NCBI GenBank assembly: GCA_007125845.1
Contig: SLCK01000035.1
Coordinates: 1 to 64,000, forward strand
Direction of reading: 5' to 3'
Source: Gemmatimonadota bacterium
Lineage (GTDB): Bacteria > Gemmatimonadota > Gemmatimonadetes > Longimicrobiales > Gaopeijiaceae
Length of the DNA stretch: 64,000 bases
In this document: one piece after another, positions 19,173 through 27,547 of the stretch
Layout of the letters: each line of letters starts with the position of its first letter
Position numbering within the stretch: the first letter of the stretch is position 1
Notes under the pieces: model-generated
Told to the model about the DNA's origin: nothing
What the model saw: the letters and a program-made list of their open reading frames with translations, nothing else
Database searches by the model: none
Position numbers and translations under genes: made by a program

Positions 19173-19609
19173 CGAGCGAGGCGGGTTGCCGGGTGCTGGA
19201 GTGGGCACGCTCGGCGCGATCGAGCGTTCCGTTGGGACGGGCGGGAGCATCGCTGGCAGAGCTCCTCGTGGCCCTGGTCATCCTCTCTCTGGGTGGGACG
19301 CTGACCGCGCGAGCGCTCTGGCTGGCGAGTGTCGAGATCGAGGGGGCCGAGCTGGGGCTGCGCGCGGCGCTCCTTCTCTCGGAGCTCCAGGACCGGAACG
19401 GGCTCGGCGCCGCGGGTGAGGAGCGGCGCGCAGGCCCCGGCACTCTCATCTTCGAGGGTGTGGGCGGCGACGAGCTCATCGTCCGGTTTGCGCCCCCGGG
19501 CGCCGGCGGGGCGAGCGGGGAAGAGGCCGGAGCGTTGTCCGGCGGCTTCGGGGCTCCTCGAAGCTGGCGACTGCAGCAGACGGTTGGAGCATCCGGGGAG
19601 GGGGCGTGA
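19169..19609 (+). CDS. Minor pilin/pseudopilin, set 1, GspI/PilV-like
   Basis: A 146-residue protein. After a long leader of about 26 residues the processing site is GRAG|ASLAELLVALVIL with Glu at mature position 5. The C-terminal 80 residues are Gly/Ala/Glu-rich and match no domain I know. Its ATG overlaps the previous stop (ATGA). By gene order it is the I/V member of the set. Confidence 0.72.
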   Translation: MTSEAGCRVLEWARSARSSVPLGRAGASLAELLVALVILSLGGTLTARALWLASVEIEGAELGLRAALLLSELQDRNGLGAAGEERRAGPGTLIFEGVGGDELIVRFAPPGAGGASGEEAGALSGGFGAPRSWRLQQTVGASGEGA

Positions 19610-20334
19610 GAGCGGGGGGCGCGGAAGTGGGAGGTACGGTCCTCGAGTTGCTCCTCGCCCTGACCCTGGGAGCCGTGGTTCTCGGCGCTTTCGTGGGCGT
19701 GCTGGGTGGATCGCTCCGCTGGAGCGAATCCCTGGTGGCACGGGCGGAGGGGCTCGAGGTGATCCGAACCGTCTGGGTCGTGCTGGATGAGGAGCTTCGC
19801 CCCGGGATTGCCGGGCGCGACTGGGATGTGGACGGGGACGGTGTGCTTCTCTTGAGGGCGTTTCGTGGAGTGGGGCGGATCTGCGGAGAGGTGGAAGGTT
19901 TGGACCGGTGGGCGGTCGCTTACCGGGGGCGCAGGCTGCCTGATCCGGGTCGGGACTCCGTGCTCGTGCTGGGGGACGACGGGGGGTGGAGATCCTTCGA
20001 GCTGACCGGGGTCGACGACGGAGGGGAATGCGGCCAGGACCCCAGCCACAGGTCTCTCGTCGTGCGTTGGTCTCAGCCGAGCGCCCCTCCTCCGGTGCTG
20101 ATTCGGGTCTTCGAGAGCGGGGAGTATCATCTTGCGGACGGCGCATTTCGTTATCGAAGGGGGGAGGGTGGGCGCCAGCCCCTCACTCCTGAGCGGCTGG
20201 CGCCGGGCAGCGTGTTCCGACGGGCCGCCGGATCCGGCGGCCCCCTCGAGGTGCGGGTAGAGCTTCTTCCCGGGGAAGCGGGAGGCGGAGCGGGCCTCTT
20301 CGAGTGGAGTGTGGCTGGAACGGGAGGGGAATAG
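19606..20334 (+). CDS. Minor pilin/pseudopilin, set 1, GspJ/PilW-like
   Basis: A 242-residue protein. Processing site EVGG|TVLELLLALTLGAVV; the usual Glu falls at mature position 4 or 5 depending on which Gly is the cleavage residue (G9 or G10). A J/W-type body follows (VWVVLDEELRPG resembles the LxxELRxA motif of PilW/GspJ). GTG start overlaps the previous stop (GTGA). Confidence 0.75.
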   Translation: MRAGGAEVGGTVLELLLALTLGAVVLGAFVGVLGGSLRWSESLVARAEGLEVIRTVWVVLDEELRPGIAGRDWDVDGDGVLLLRAFRGVGRICGEVEGLDRWAVAYRGRRLPDPGRDSVLVLGDDGGWRSFELTGVDDGGECGQDPSHRSLVVRWSQPSAPPPVLIRVFESGEYHLADGAFRYRRGEGGRQPLTPERLAPGSVFRRAAGSGGPLEVRVELLPGEAGGGAGLFEWSVAGTGGE

Positions 20335-20338
20335 CCCA

Positions 20339-21253
20339 GTGCCGTCCCCTCGCGCCAGGTGCCGCAGAGGCGTCGTCCTTCCGATCGCCCTCTTCCTCGT
20401 TCTGGCGCTGGGGGCGCTCGCCACGTCCGTACTGGTTCTGGTTCGTGCGGAGCTCCTTCTCGAACGCCGGGCGATCACGTACCTGGAGGAACGGGGCCTG
20501 GAGGAATCCTGGCTCGACAGCCCTCTGGAGCATCCTGAATCAGGACAGCTGGCTTCCGACGCGTCTATCGCGTTTGTTCCACTGGTCCACGGCTTCCTGC
20601 ACGTCCAGGCGGCTGCCGGGGCGGGCGGACCACGTCGCTCGGCCGTCCATTGGAGGCTCGACCCGGACTCGGTGGCGGCGCGCCTACCGGGCGGGCTCGA
20701 AGTGGGTCGTGACCCGCCCCCGACCGGGGTGGAGAGAGCGGCCTCGGGATGCCCGGCAAGCCTCGGGTCCGGGGCCGCCCTGGTCCGCATCCGTCCTCCC
20801 GATCCGGATCCCGCTCCAGATCCGCCTCTCCCGCCATCGCCCCGTCTCGGCATCCTGGGAGTCGAGCAGATTGCAGAGCTGCCACTGACCGAGGTCTCCG
20901 GAGGTAGGCTGCCTTCCGACATCTCCGATTCAGAGCAGGGGGCGCCGAGGATCCTCCGAGCGACGGCCGGTGCGACCCTCGTCGGGGGCGAGGCCTATGG
21001 CCTCCTCTTCACCTCCGGCGACCTCCGGCTCGGTGGGGACATGGCGTTCCGGGGGCTCCTCCTGGTCGCGGGGGACCTGCGCCTGGAGGACGATGCCGTC
21101 GTCGAAGGGGTGGCCCTCGTCGGCGGTGGCGCCGAGATCGCGTCGAGTGCGCGGATTCTCGGGTGCCCCGCCATTGCGGCGAGAGCGCTCGATCACCCGG
21201 AACTGGCACGCCTCCACGCAGTCCCCGGAGGGGAGCGGCTTGGTCGATTCTGA
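20339..21253 (+). CDS. PilX/GspK-like protein, set 1, with Gly-rich repeat C-terminus
   Basis: A 304-residue protein with the PilX/GspK-type start RRGVVLPIALFLVLALGALA, which lacks the Glu at position 5 as GspK does. The middle is Pro-rich. The C-terminus (about 210-275) has a short-period Gly/hydrophobic repeat (GLLFTSGDLRLGGD, GLLLVAGDLRLEDD, GVALVGGGAEI) that looks like a small parallel beta-helix. The same kind of module closes the last gene of set 2 (23185-24363). The GTG at 20339 has GGGAGGGG nine nt upstream; an earlier GTG at 20309 lies inside the previous gene. Confidence 0.7.
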   Translation: MPSPRARCRRGVVLPIALFLVLALGALATSVLVLVRAELLLERRAITYLEERGLEESWLDSPLEHPESGQLASDASIAFVPLVHGFLHVQAAAGAGGPRRSAVHWRLDPDSVAARLPGGLEVGRDPPPTGVERAASGCPASLGSGAALVRIRPPDPDPAPDPPLPPSPRLGILGVEQIAELPLTEVSGGRLPSDISDSEQGAPRILRATAGATLVGGEAYGLLFTSGDLRLGGDMAFRGLLLVAGDLRLEDDAVVEGVALVGGGAEIASSARILGCPAIAARALDHPELARLHAVPGGERLGRF

Positions 21254-21373
21254 CGCACCACGCCGGACGTTCGGAAGAATGTTCCGCTGATTCGGAAAAT
21301 AATGCCGGATCCCATTTGCTCATGACTGGTTCCGTGTTGCTTCCGGTCACGGTAGACTTATGCGGTGGATTCA

Positions 21374-21389
21374 TGGCATGGAACTGGCC
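21374..21389 (+). promoter_or_regulatory. Candidate sigma-54 promoter of minor-pilin set 2
   Basis: TGGCATGGAACTGGCC: TGGCA matches the -24 element, and GC at 21387-21388 is exactly ten nt after GG at 21375-21376. Distance from the GC to the start codon at 21469 is 81 nt, close to the 84 nt at pilA. A symmetric patch TTCGGAAGAATGTTCCG (21270-21286) lies about 120 nt upstream of the predicted start, at enhancer distance. Confidence 0.5.
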
Positions 21390-21468
21390 TTGAGAGTCGG
21401 GAGAGACGGTCTGCACGCCGCCGGAGGCGGCCGGGCCCCGTCGAGCTTGCGTGACCGGAGGCTCCGCA

Positions 21469-21930
21469 ATGGAGTGTCGAAGGGGGTTCACGATCCTGGA
21501 ACTGGTGATCGTGCTCGGCATCGGCGCGCTCGTCGCTGGGATTGCGATCGCCGGATTCGGTGGAATCCAGGCGCGCCTGGGCGTTCGCGCTGCCGAGGCA
21601 CGCTTTCTCTCGATGCACGGGCAGACGAGGGCCCTCGCGGTGGAGCGGGGCCGGGCAGTGCGCTTGAGCGTGAACCCGGAGACCGGGGTGGTCCGGATCG
21701 AGGAGGGATGCGCCGGCGACGGTCCCGAGATCGATGCGCGTGACTTCGGGGCGATTCACGCGGTGACGATCGAGACCGGAGTCGGAGTCCTGTGGCTCTG
21801 TATGACCCCGAGGGGGTTCGCGGACATCGGGGCGAACTCCTTTTCACAGGAGGCGCGGGTGAGCTTCGTGCGCGGGGACCGCTCCGCAACCGTCGTCCTC
21901 CTTCCGCTCGGACAGGCGGTGGCTCCGTGA
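21469..21930 (+). CDS. Minor pilin, set 2, FimT/GspH-like
   Basis: A 153-residue prepilin-like protein: MECRRG|FTILELVIVLGIGALVA, Glu at mature position 5, then a GspH/FimT-type beta-rich body (LGVRAAEARFLSMHGQTRALAVERGRAVRL partly quoted from this region) with two Cys (GCAGDG, LWLCM). The ATG at 21469 has GGAGG seven nt upstream. It opens a second four-gene set with overlapping starts, after a 215-nt gap that carries the sigma-54 candidate. Confidence 0.85.
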   Translation: MECRRGFTILELVIVLGIGALVAGIAIAGFGGIQARLGVRAAEARFLSMHGQTRALAVERGRAVRLSVNPETGVVRIEEGCAGDGPEIDARDFGAIHAVTIETGVGVLWLCMTPRGFADIGANSFSQEARVSFVRGDRSATVVLLPLGQAVAP

Positions 21931-22307
21931 TGCTGAATCGATCCGGGCTGACCCTCATCGAGCTCATCGTCGCCATGCTCGTGCTTGCGGTGGGCATTCT
22001 GGGATTGGCGGCCGGAACGGGGTGGATCATCCGGACGGTCGATGTGGCTCGTGTCGACACCATGCGGGGCGCCGCAGTGCAAGCCGCGATGGAAGAGGTG
22101 AGATCGATCCCCTTCGAGACCTTGGGGAGCGGACAGACCCTTCAGGGTCAGTTCGAGGTGTCGTGGTCGCTGCGGGCGGAGGACGTGAGGTGGAAGCAGG
22201 TCGAAGTGGTGGTGGTCGGGCCGGGCCGTGCGCCGGGGAGCGTTGGCGCGGCGCCCGTCATCACCGCGGCCGTGGCCGACACCTTCGACTACCTGGTGAG
22301 CCGATGA
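21930..22307 (+). CDS. Minor pilin, set 2, PilV/GspI-like
   Basis: A 125-residue prepilin-like protein: MLNRSG|LTLIELIVAMLVLAVG, followed by the PilV-type VQAAMEEVRSIPF stretch. The ATG shares its A with the preceding TGA stop. Short but complete; the frame further upstream is not used. Confidence 0.85.
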   Translation: MLNRSGLTLIELIVAMLVLAVGILGLAAGTGWIIRTVDVARVDTMRGAAVQAAMEEVRSIPFETLGSGQTLQGQFEVSWSLRAEDVRWKQVEVVVVGPGRAPGSVGAAPVITAAVADTFDYLVSR

Positions 22308-23149
22308 CACGCCGGTGCACGAGCGTTGCGGACGGAACCCGGTGTGAGGGGGCCGGAGGATTCACGCTCGTGGAGCTCCTGGTTGCCATCGTGATCGCGG
22401 CCGTGCTGATGGCCGCCGTCTACCAGGTTATGGTGAGCAATCAACGAGTGTCGTCTGTGCAAAGGGAGCAGGTCCGGAGCCAGCAGACGGTCCGGGCCGG
22501 ACTCACCGTTCTGGCGCAGGAGCTCCGCGAGGTGAGTGCCGCGGGTGGAGACCTGCTCGTCATCGAGCCCACCAGGGTGGGCTTCCGTGCCTTCAGGGGA
22601 TACGGGATCGTCTGCGACGTCGGGTCGATCTCCTCGCGCTCGGTCACGGTGGCTCCGCTGGGCCGAGATCTTCAGTCGGAGGACGGGCTCTACGTGTTCG
22701 CCGACGGGAATTCTGGGATCGAGGCCGACGACCAGTGGCTGCTCACCGCCGTCAGCTCGGCTCAGGCGGACCATACCTGCGGGTCGGGAGATTCCGAGCT
22801 GACTGCGCAACTGATCGCTCTGGGAGGGCTCTCCGATGCCCAGTTCGCCGCCATTCAGGGCGGTGCGGCGGTCCGCGCGTGGGAGGCGGTCGAGTACGGG
22901 CTCCAGGAGTTTGAGGACGGGTGGTACCTCGTGCGTGACCTGGAAGGAGAGACGGCCCGCCTTGTGGGCCCGCTCGCGGGGGGAGATGGCCTCGAGCTGG
23001 AGTACCTCGCCGTTGACGGAAGCTCGGCCTCCGATCCCGGCGATGTCGCCCGGGTGCGGATCACCCTCCGGACAGACCCCCCGGCGCGGGATGAATGGGG
23101 GCACACGGTAGGCGACACCTTGACCACCGCCGTCTACCTCCGGAACTGA
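22304..23149 (+). CDS. Minor pilin, set 2, PilW/GspJ-like
   Basis: A 281-residue prepilin-like protein: leader to GAGG|FTLVELLVAIVIAAVL, Glu at mature position 5. The PilW-type LTVLAQELREVSAAGGD motif is clear. The body has two Cys (IVCDVG, HTCGSG) and ends RITLRTDPPARDEWG...LTTAVYLRN, as PilW homologues do. ATG overlaps the previous stop. Confidence 0.87.
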   Translation: MTRRCTSVADGTRCEGAGGFTLVELLVAIVIAAVLMAAVYQVMVSNQRVSSVQREQVRSQQTVRAGLTVLAQELREVSAAGGDLLVIEPTRVGFRAFRGYGIVCDVGSISSRSVTVAPLGRDLQSEDGLYVFADGNSGIEADDQWLLTAVSSAQADHTCGSGDSELTAQLIALGGLSDAQFAAIQGGAAVRAWEAVEYGLQEFEDGWYLVRDLEGETARLVGPLAGGDGLELEYLAVDGSSASDPGDVARVRITLRTDPPARDEWGHTVGDTLTTAVYLRN

Positions 23150-23184
23150 CCAGCGAAGTCGCCCGAAGGGGCGAAGGAGCTACA

Positions 23185-24363
23185 ATGCTCACATCGATCA
23201 GAGCGACCCAGGGAATCGGAGGAGACCAGCGGGGATTTGCGCTGCCGGCCGCGATCCTCGGGCTGGTCGTGGTGGGTGTGCTCATCACGGGCGGGATCCA
23301 GGTCGCACTCCAGGAGTCGAGAATCGGTGAGGCCACGGAGCGTGCCGGTCTCGCCTTCTACGTGGCCGAGAGCGGGCTGCACAGTGTGCTCGGAACCTGG
23401 AACGCGGGAGCGTCGGGAGCCACCGTCTGGGGCGATCCCGTGACGGTCTCGGGGTCCAACGTCCATGGGGACTGGACGTCCGACATTCGGCGGGTCGGCG
23501 ACCGACTCTACTTCATCCGGACCCGGGGGGAGGTGCCTTCCCGCGAGGTCCCGGCGAATCGAACGGTGGGTGTGCTGGCGCGTCTCGCCACCGCGAACAT
23601 CAACCCCCCCGCGGCCCTCACCATCCAGGGAGGAGTACATGCTCAGGGGGCTCCGCGGAAGGTGGACGGCAGCGACCAGATCCCCGCCCTCTGGACGAGC
23701 GAGATGTGTCCGTCTCCCCTGACTCCGATGCCGGGAGTGATGACCGACGACGCCTCCGAGGTGACGGCCAGTCCCTGGCCCTCCGGCGCCGAGTGCCCGA
23801 ACCAGTACGTGGGCAGCCCGTGCATCCAGGAGGACGTGGAGACGGTGCAGCAGCAGATGAGCGAGATGGACGAGATGTGGGACGAGCTCGTCACCCTCGC
23901 CACAAAGACCGTGACCGGGAGCACCGTCGAGCCGTTCCCGAGCTACACCACCGACGGAGCCTGCAACACAGCGGATCCCAACAATTGGGGCAATCCCGAA
24001 CCCTCCTCCCCGGACGATCCGTGTCGCGACTACTACCCTGTCGTGCACGTGACGGGGAACGTCTCCATGGGCGGGAGCGCCCTCGGGCAGGGCGTCCTCC
24101 TCGTCGAGGGAAACCTGGAGATGCACGGGAACGCCCACTTCAGTGGAATCATCCTCGTCCAGGGCGAGTTCTCGGCGGCTTCGGGAACGCCCAAGGTGAC
24201 CGGAGCGGTCTCGGCGAAGTCGGCGAGCACGCTGTCCGGGACCCCGAACATCGACTACTCGAGCTGTGCGGTCACGCGGTCCCTGGAGTTGAGCGAAACC
24301 CTGTCTCGTCTGGAGCCTCTCCCCGAGCGGAGCTGGGTGGACCTCACGGGGGCCTCATTCTGA
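23185..24363 (+). CDS. PilX-like protein, set 2, with Gly-rich repeat C-terminus
   Basis: A 392-residue protein with a PilX N-terminal-type segment (QRGFALPAAILGLVVVGVL) and the PilX signature AFYVAESGLHSVL. Six cysteines are spread over the body. The C-terminal region (about 290-365) has a Gly/hydrophobic repeat (VVHVTGNVSMGGS, GVLLVEGNLEMHGN, GIILVQGEFSAAS) like that of the set 1 protein at 20339. The ATG at 23185 has AAGGAG seven nt upstream; the earlier in-frame ATG lies inside the previous gene. Last gene before the pilM promoter. Confidence 0.8.
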   Translation: MLTSIRATQGIGGDQRGFALPAAILGLVVVGVLITGGIQVALQESRIGEATERAGLAFYVAESGLHSVLGTWNAGASGATVWGDPVTVSGSNVHGDWTSDIRRVGDRLYFIRTRGEVPSREVPANRTVGVLARLATANINPPAALTIQGGVHAQGAPRKVDGSDQIPALWTSEMCPSPLTPMPGVMTDDASEVTASPWPSGAECPNQYVGSPCIQEDVETVQQQMSEMDEMWDELVTLATKTVTGSTVEPFPSYTTDGACNTADPNNWGNPEPSSPDDPCRDYYPVVHVTGNVSMGGSALGQGVLLVEGNLEMHGNAHFSGIILVQGEFSAASGTPKVTGAVSAKSASTLSGTPNIDYSSCAVTRSLELSETLSRLEPLPERSWVDLTGASF

Positions 24364-24399
24364 GGGTTGAACCGATCGACTCCACTTCCTCGGGCTCGC

Positions 24400-24429
24400 T
24401 TGACAATGTCCGAGAATTCGTGGTAACCT
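24400..24429 (+). promoter_or_regulatory. Candidate sigma-70-type promoter of pilMNOPQ
   Basis: Perfect -35 TTGACA (24400-24405), an 18-nt spacer, then TAACCT (24424-24429) with TG one nt upstream, an extended -10. The start would be near 24436, leaving a leader of about 43 nt before pilM. Unlike pilA, this operon thus appears to have an ordinary housekeeping promoter. Confidence 0.6.
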
Positions 24430-24478
24430 GCACAGAAGTAGACGGGAAACATTTGTATTCCCTCCGCGGGGACGGATA

Positions 24479-25516
24479 ATGGCCCTCTTCGGGCAGAAGA
24501 AGAGTTCCGTCGGGCTCGATATCGGCAGCGGTTTCATCAAGTTGATCGAGGTGGACCACTCGGGCGACCAGCCTGAGGTCGTGCGCGTGGCGATGCGAGC
24601 TCTCCTGCCCGACGCGATCGTCGAGGGGGAAATCATGGATCCCGGGCTCGTAGGGGACACCATCCGCGAGCTCGTGGAGGCCGCGGGGCTCCGGCACAAG
24701 CGTGTCGTGACGGCGGTCGGCGGTCACGACGTCATCATCAAGAAGATCGAGATGGACCGGATGGTCGAATCGGACGCCCGGGAAGTCATTCGCTGGGAAG
24801 CCGAGCAGCACGTGCCCTTCGACATCAAGAGCGTGGAGCTGGATTTCCAGGTGCTCGATCCAGATGGGGACGGAGCCCAGATGCAGGTGCTCCTGGTGGC
24901 GGCCAAGCGCGAGCTCGTGGAGAACAAGGTCGCCGTGCTTACCGGGGCTGGCCTGGAAGCGTCCCTGATCGACGTGGACGCCTTCGCCCTCCACAACGCC
25001 TTCGAGCACAACCATCCGGAGGCGATGGAAGGCATTGTGACCCTCGTGAACGTGGGCCACGAGATGACGAACGTGAACCTCCTCGACGATGGAGTGCCCA
25101 TTCTGACCAGGGACATCCCATTCGGGTCTCGCAAGATCCGGGAACGGCTCCAGAGGGAGCGGGGAATGACGACCGAGGCCGCGGAGGAGGTCGTCCAGGG
25201 CCGGACCGAGTTGGACGATCTGGACGAGATCGTGCGGGAGAGCGCCGAGGAAGTGGCGGTCGGGGTTGAACGTGGCGCCGCCTTCCTGATGACGCAGGAT
25301 CCAGGCTCGGGACTGGGCCGGATGTACCTCAGCGGGGGGGGAGCGCGCATTCCCGGGGTCGCGGAGGCCCTGGGGAGGCGGATGGGTGTCGAAACGCGGC
25401 TCGCGAATCCATTCGAGCGCGTTCCCGTTCGACCCGCGGCACCGTTGAACCTGATCCTGGACGAAGCGGGGCCGATGCTCCTGCTTCCCCTGGGGCTGGC
25501 GCTCCGGTCACCGTGA
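24479..25516 (+). CDS. pilM: Type IV pilus assembly protein PilM
   Basis: A 345-residue actin-like ATPase-fold protein that sits on the cytoplasmic side and binds the N-terminus of PilN. Evidence: GLDIGSGFIKLIEVD near the start, the FtsA/PilM motifs VVTAVGGHDVIIKKIEM and EVIRWEAEQHVPFDI, VNVGHEMTNVNLL, and LSGGGARIPGVAEALGRRMG near the end. First gene of the M-N-O-P-Q operon; its stop overlaps the pilN GTG (GTGA). Confidence 0.95.
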   Translation: MALFGQKKSSVGLDIGSGFIKLIEVDHSGDQPEVVRVAMRALLPDAIVEGEIMDPGLVGDTIRELVEAAGLRHKRVVTAVGGHDVIIKKIEMDRMVESDAREVIRWEAEQHVPFDIKSVELDFQVLDPDGDGAQMQVLLVAAKRELVENKVAVLTGAGLEASLIDVDAFALHNAFEHNHPEAMEGIVTLVNVGHEMTNVNLLDDGVPILTRDIPFGSRKIRERLQRERGMTTEAAEEVVQGRTELDDLDEIVRESAEEVAVGVERGAAFLMTQDPGSGLGRMYLSGGGARIPGVAEALGRRMGVETRLANPFERVPVRPAAPLNLILDEAGPMLLLPLGLALRSP

Positions 25517-26208
25517 TCGAGGTCAATCTTCTCCCCGGAGGCCGGAAGCGATCCGCTCGGCGTGTCTCCCTTTCGAAGCTCCTACCCAAGCTTCCGGGGT
25601 CGATGCCCCGGGTGGATCGCTGGACGGGCTATGCCGCCTTCGTCGGAGGCCTCTCGGTCCTCGCAATTGCCTGGCTCTTTCTCATGGTCGCCGGCCAGGC
25701 CGAAGAGCTCGAGGTGCAGATCGCGGTGGCAGCCGCGGATTCGGCCCGGTTCGCCGACCTGATCGAGCGCTCGGAGGCGCTCCAGGCGAGGAGGGATTCC
25801 ATCGCTCGCCGCGTGGAAATCATCCAGCAGATCGACGGGGACCGGTACGTCTGGCCGCACGTGATGGACGAGGTCGCCCGGGCACTGCCGGACTTCGCCT
25901 GGCTGCTCGGCCTGAGCCAGGTCTCCGGCACCGGGGGAGAGGTGGTCTTCCAGATCGACGGTGCGGCCGGTACCTACTTCGCGCTCACCACCTTCATGGA
26001 GAACCTCGAGGCTTCCCCCTTCATCCGGGGCGTCCGACTCGTCGCCTCCGATCAGACATCGATACCAGGGGGCGACGGTGCGGAACGCCTTATTCACCAG
26101 TTCGTCTTGCAGGCCGCGAAGCAAACGCCTCCCGCCGGCCTGGTCGAGACCGTTCCCCTGTTCGGTCCGTCGGTGTCGCCCCCGTCATCCGGAACCGGGG
26201 AGGAGTGA
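25513..26208 (+). CDS. pilN: Type IV pilus alignment protein PilN
   Basis: A 231-residue inner-membrane protein. The cytoplasmic tail begins MIEVNLLPGGRKR, which carries the INLLP-type motif bound by PilM; one membrane helix (about 40-60, FVGGLSVLAIAWLFLMV) and a periplasmic coiled coil plus ferredoxin-like domain follow. It links PilM to PilO. GTG start overlapped with pilM; 3 nt before pilO. Confidence 0.93.
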   Translation: MIEVNLLPGGRKRSARRVSLSKLLPKLPGSMPRVDRWTGYAAFVGGLSVLAIAWLFLMVAGQAEELEVQIAVAAADSARFADLIERSEALQARRDSIARRVEIIQQIDGDRYVWPHVMDEVARALPDFAWLLGLSQVSGTGGEVVFQIDGAAGTYFALTTFMENLEASPFIRGVRLVASDQTSIPGGDGAERLIHQFVLQAAKQTPPAGLVETVPLFGPSVSPPSSGTGEE

Positions 26209-26211
26209 TCG

Positions 26212-26820
26212 ATGGCCCTCATCCCCCAGGAACGGCACAAGCAGGTTGCCCTGGTCGTAGTCCTCGGCTCGCTCGCCGCCCTGTGGCTCTTTTACGACTA
26301 CTGGTACTCTCCGAGGGCCCTGGAAGTGGAGGCGCTCGAGGCCCGCCTGACGCAGTTGGAGCAGCAGAACCAGCAGGCACAGTTCCTGGCGGCTCGCGGA
26401 GGAGCGCGGCTCGAGGAGCGATTGGCGGTCTACGAGCGTCACGTGGTGAGGTTGGAGGAACTCATCCCTCGCAGCGAGGAGGTGCCGGCCCTCCTCAACT
26501 CGATGGCGATGGAGGCTCAACGCACTGGAGTGGATCTCGCATCGATGCGCCCGGAACCCGCGGCTGCCGGAGAATTCTATACGAGGCAGAGCTACCAGGT
26601 CTCGGTCGTCGGGGACTTCCACGACGTAGGCCGTTTCTTGACCGGGGTCGCGTCTCTTGCCCGGATCGTCACGCCCATCGGCCTCGATCTGGAACCCCAC
26701 ACGGGGCCGGCTCCGCGGGCGGAGATGGTCGCTCCGGTAATCGCCCGTTTCCGCATCGAAACGTACGTGCTTCCGGCGAATGGTCAGATCCCGGAGCTTC
26801 CCGAGGAGCTCGAGGGATGA
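26212..26820 (+). CDS. pilO: Type IV pilus alignment protein PilO
   Basis: A 202-residue inner-membrane protein with a membrane helix at about 12-30 (ALVVVLGSLAALWLFY), a coiled coil (about 38-80, EALEARLTQLEQQNQQ) and a periplasmic PilO domain (about 85-195, with YQVSVVGDFHDVGRFLTGVA). It pairs with PilN in the periplasmic alignment complex. A good ATG start 3 nt after pilN. Confidence 0.93.
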   Translation: MALIPQERHKQVALVVVLGSLAALWLFYDYWYSPRALEVEALEARLTQLEQQNQQAQFLAARGGARLEERLAVYERHVVRLEELIPRSEEVPALLNSMAMEAQRTGVDLASMRPEPAAAGEFYTRQSYQVSVVGDFHDVGRFLTGVASLARIVTPIGLDLEPHTGPAPRAEMVAPVIARFRIETYVLPANGQIPELPEELEG

Positions 26821-26836
26821 GCGTAGGGGGCGACCG

Positions 26837-27547
26837 ATGACGCGATTCGCGATCGGGGCGATCGGCCTCGGTGTCTGCCTGTTCGTGCTCCGGCTGGGGA
26901 CTCTGTTGGGAGAGCCCGAACCCTTCTCGGTGGGGGTTCAGGACGACTCCTCGGCGCAGGCGCCCGACACGGTCGACCTCGTTTTCGAGCGCGAGGTATT
27001 CAGCTACCCGACCTTCGAGCGGCGAAATCCATTCCGGCCGCTCACCGGTGCGGAATCAGGCCCGCGCTTCGAGGAGCTCGTGCTTCTCGGGATCATCTCC
27101 TCCGCGAACTCTGCCGGATCCGTAGCCCTCCTCGGCACCCGGGCTGGAGGGTCGGGGGGCGCGAGCACGTATCGCGTGAGGGAGGGAGAGAACCTCGGGA
27201 ACGTGAGAGTCCTGGAAATCCGGCCGCAGCAGCTCCTGGTTGCGGTTTCGGAGTTCGGAGTCACCGAGAATCGCACAATGGAGCTCCGGCGTGCGGAGCC
27301 CGGAGAACCGTCCCCGCTCCCGGGAGACGCGTCGGGAGGCGCCGAACCTCCGGGACTGCAGGAGGCTCCGGATGCCCCCGATCCGGAGGGGGATCCCGGG
27401 GCTGCGGACGAACCGCAGGACTTCCAGGATCCGGGGGATCAGGGCGGTCCGTCCGGAGAGGGAACGGGTGGGACGACGGAGGTCGAGGGAGCCCGAGGTG
27501 AGCTTCCTTCCTATCATCTGGCGCGCGGCTACGGAGGAAGTGCATGA
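26837..27547 (+). CDS. pilP: PilP-like pilus assembly protein
   Basis: A 236-residue protein with one N-terminal hydrophobic helix (about 4-22) and a PilP/GspC-type domain at about 55-135 (RNPFRPLTGAESGPRFEEL, LLGIISSANSAGSVALL, YRVREGENLGNVRVLEI). PilP normally is a lipoprotein joining PilN/PilO to the PilQ secretin; here no clear lipobox is seen, only VCLF within the helix. The C-terminal 90 residues are Pro/Gly/Asp-rich, probably disordered. ATG at 26837 has AGGGGG six nt upstream. Its stop overlaps pilQ. Confidence 0.85.
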   Translation: MTRFAIGAIGLGVCLFVLRLGTLLGEPEPFSVGVQDDSSAQAPDTVDLVFEREVFSYPTFERRNPFRPLTGAESGPRFEELVLLGIISSANSAGSVALLGTRAGGSGGASTYRVREGENLGNVRVLEIRPQQLLVAVSEFGVTENRTMELRRAEPGEPSPLPGDASGGAEPPGLQEAPDAPDPEGDPGAADEPQDFQDPGDQGGPSGEGTGGTTEVEGARGELPSYHLARGYGGSA

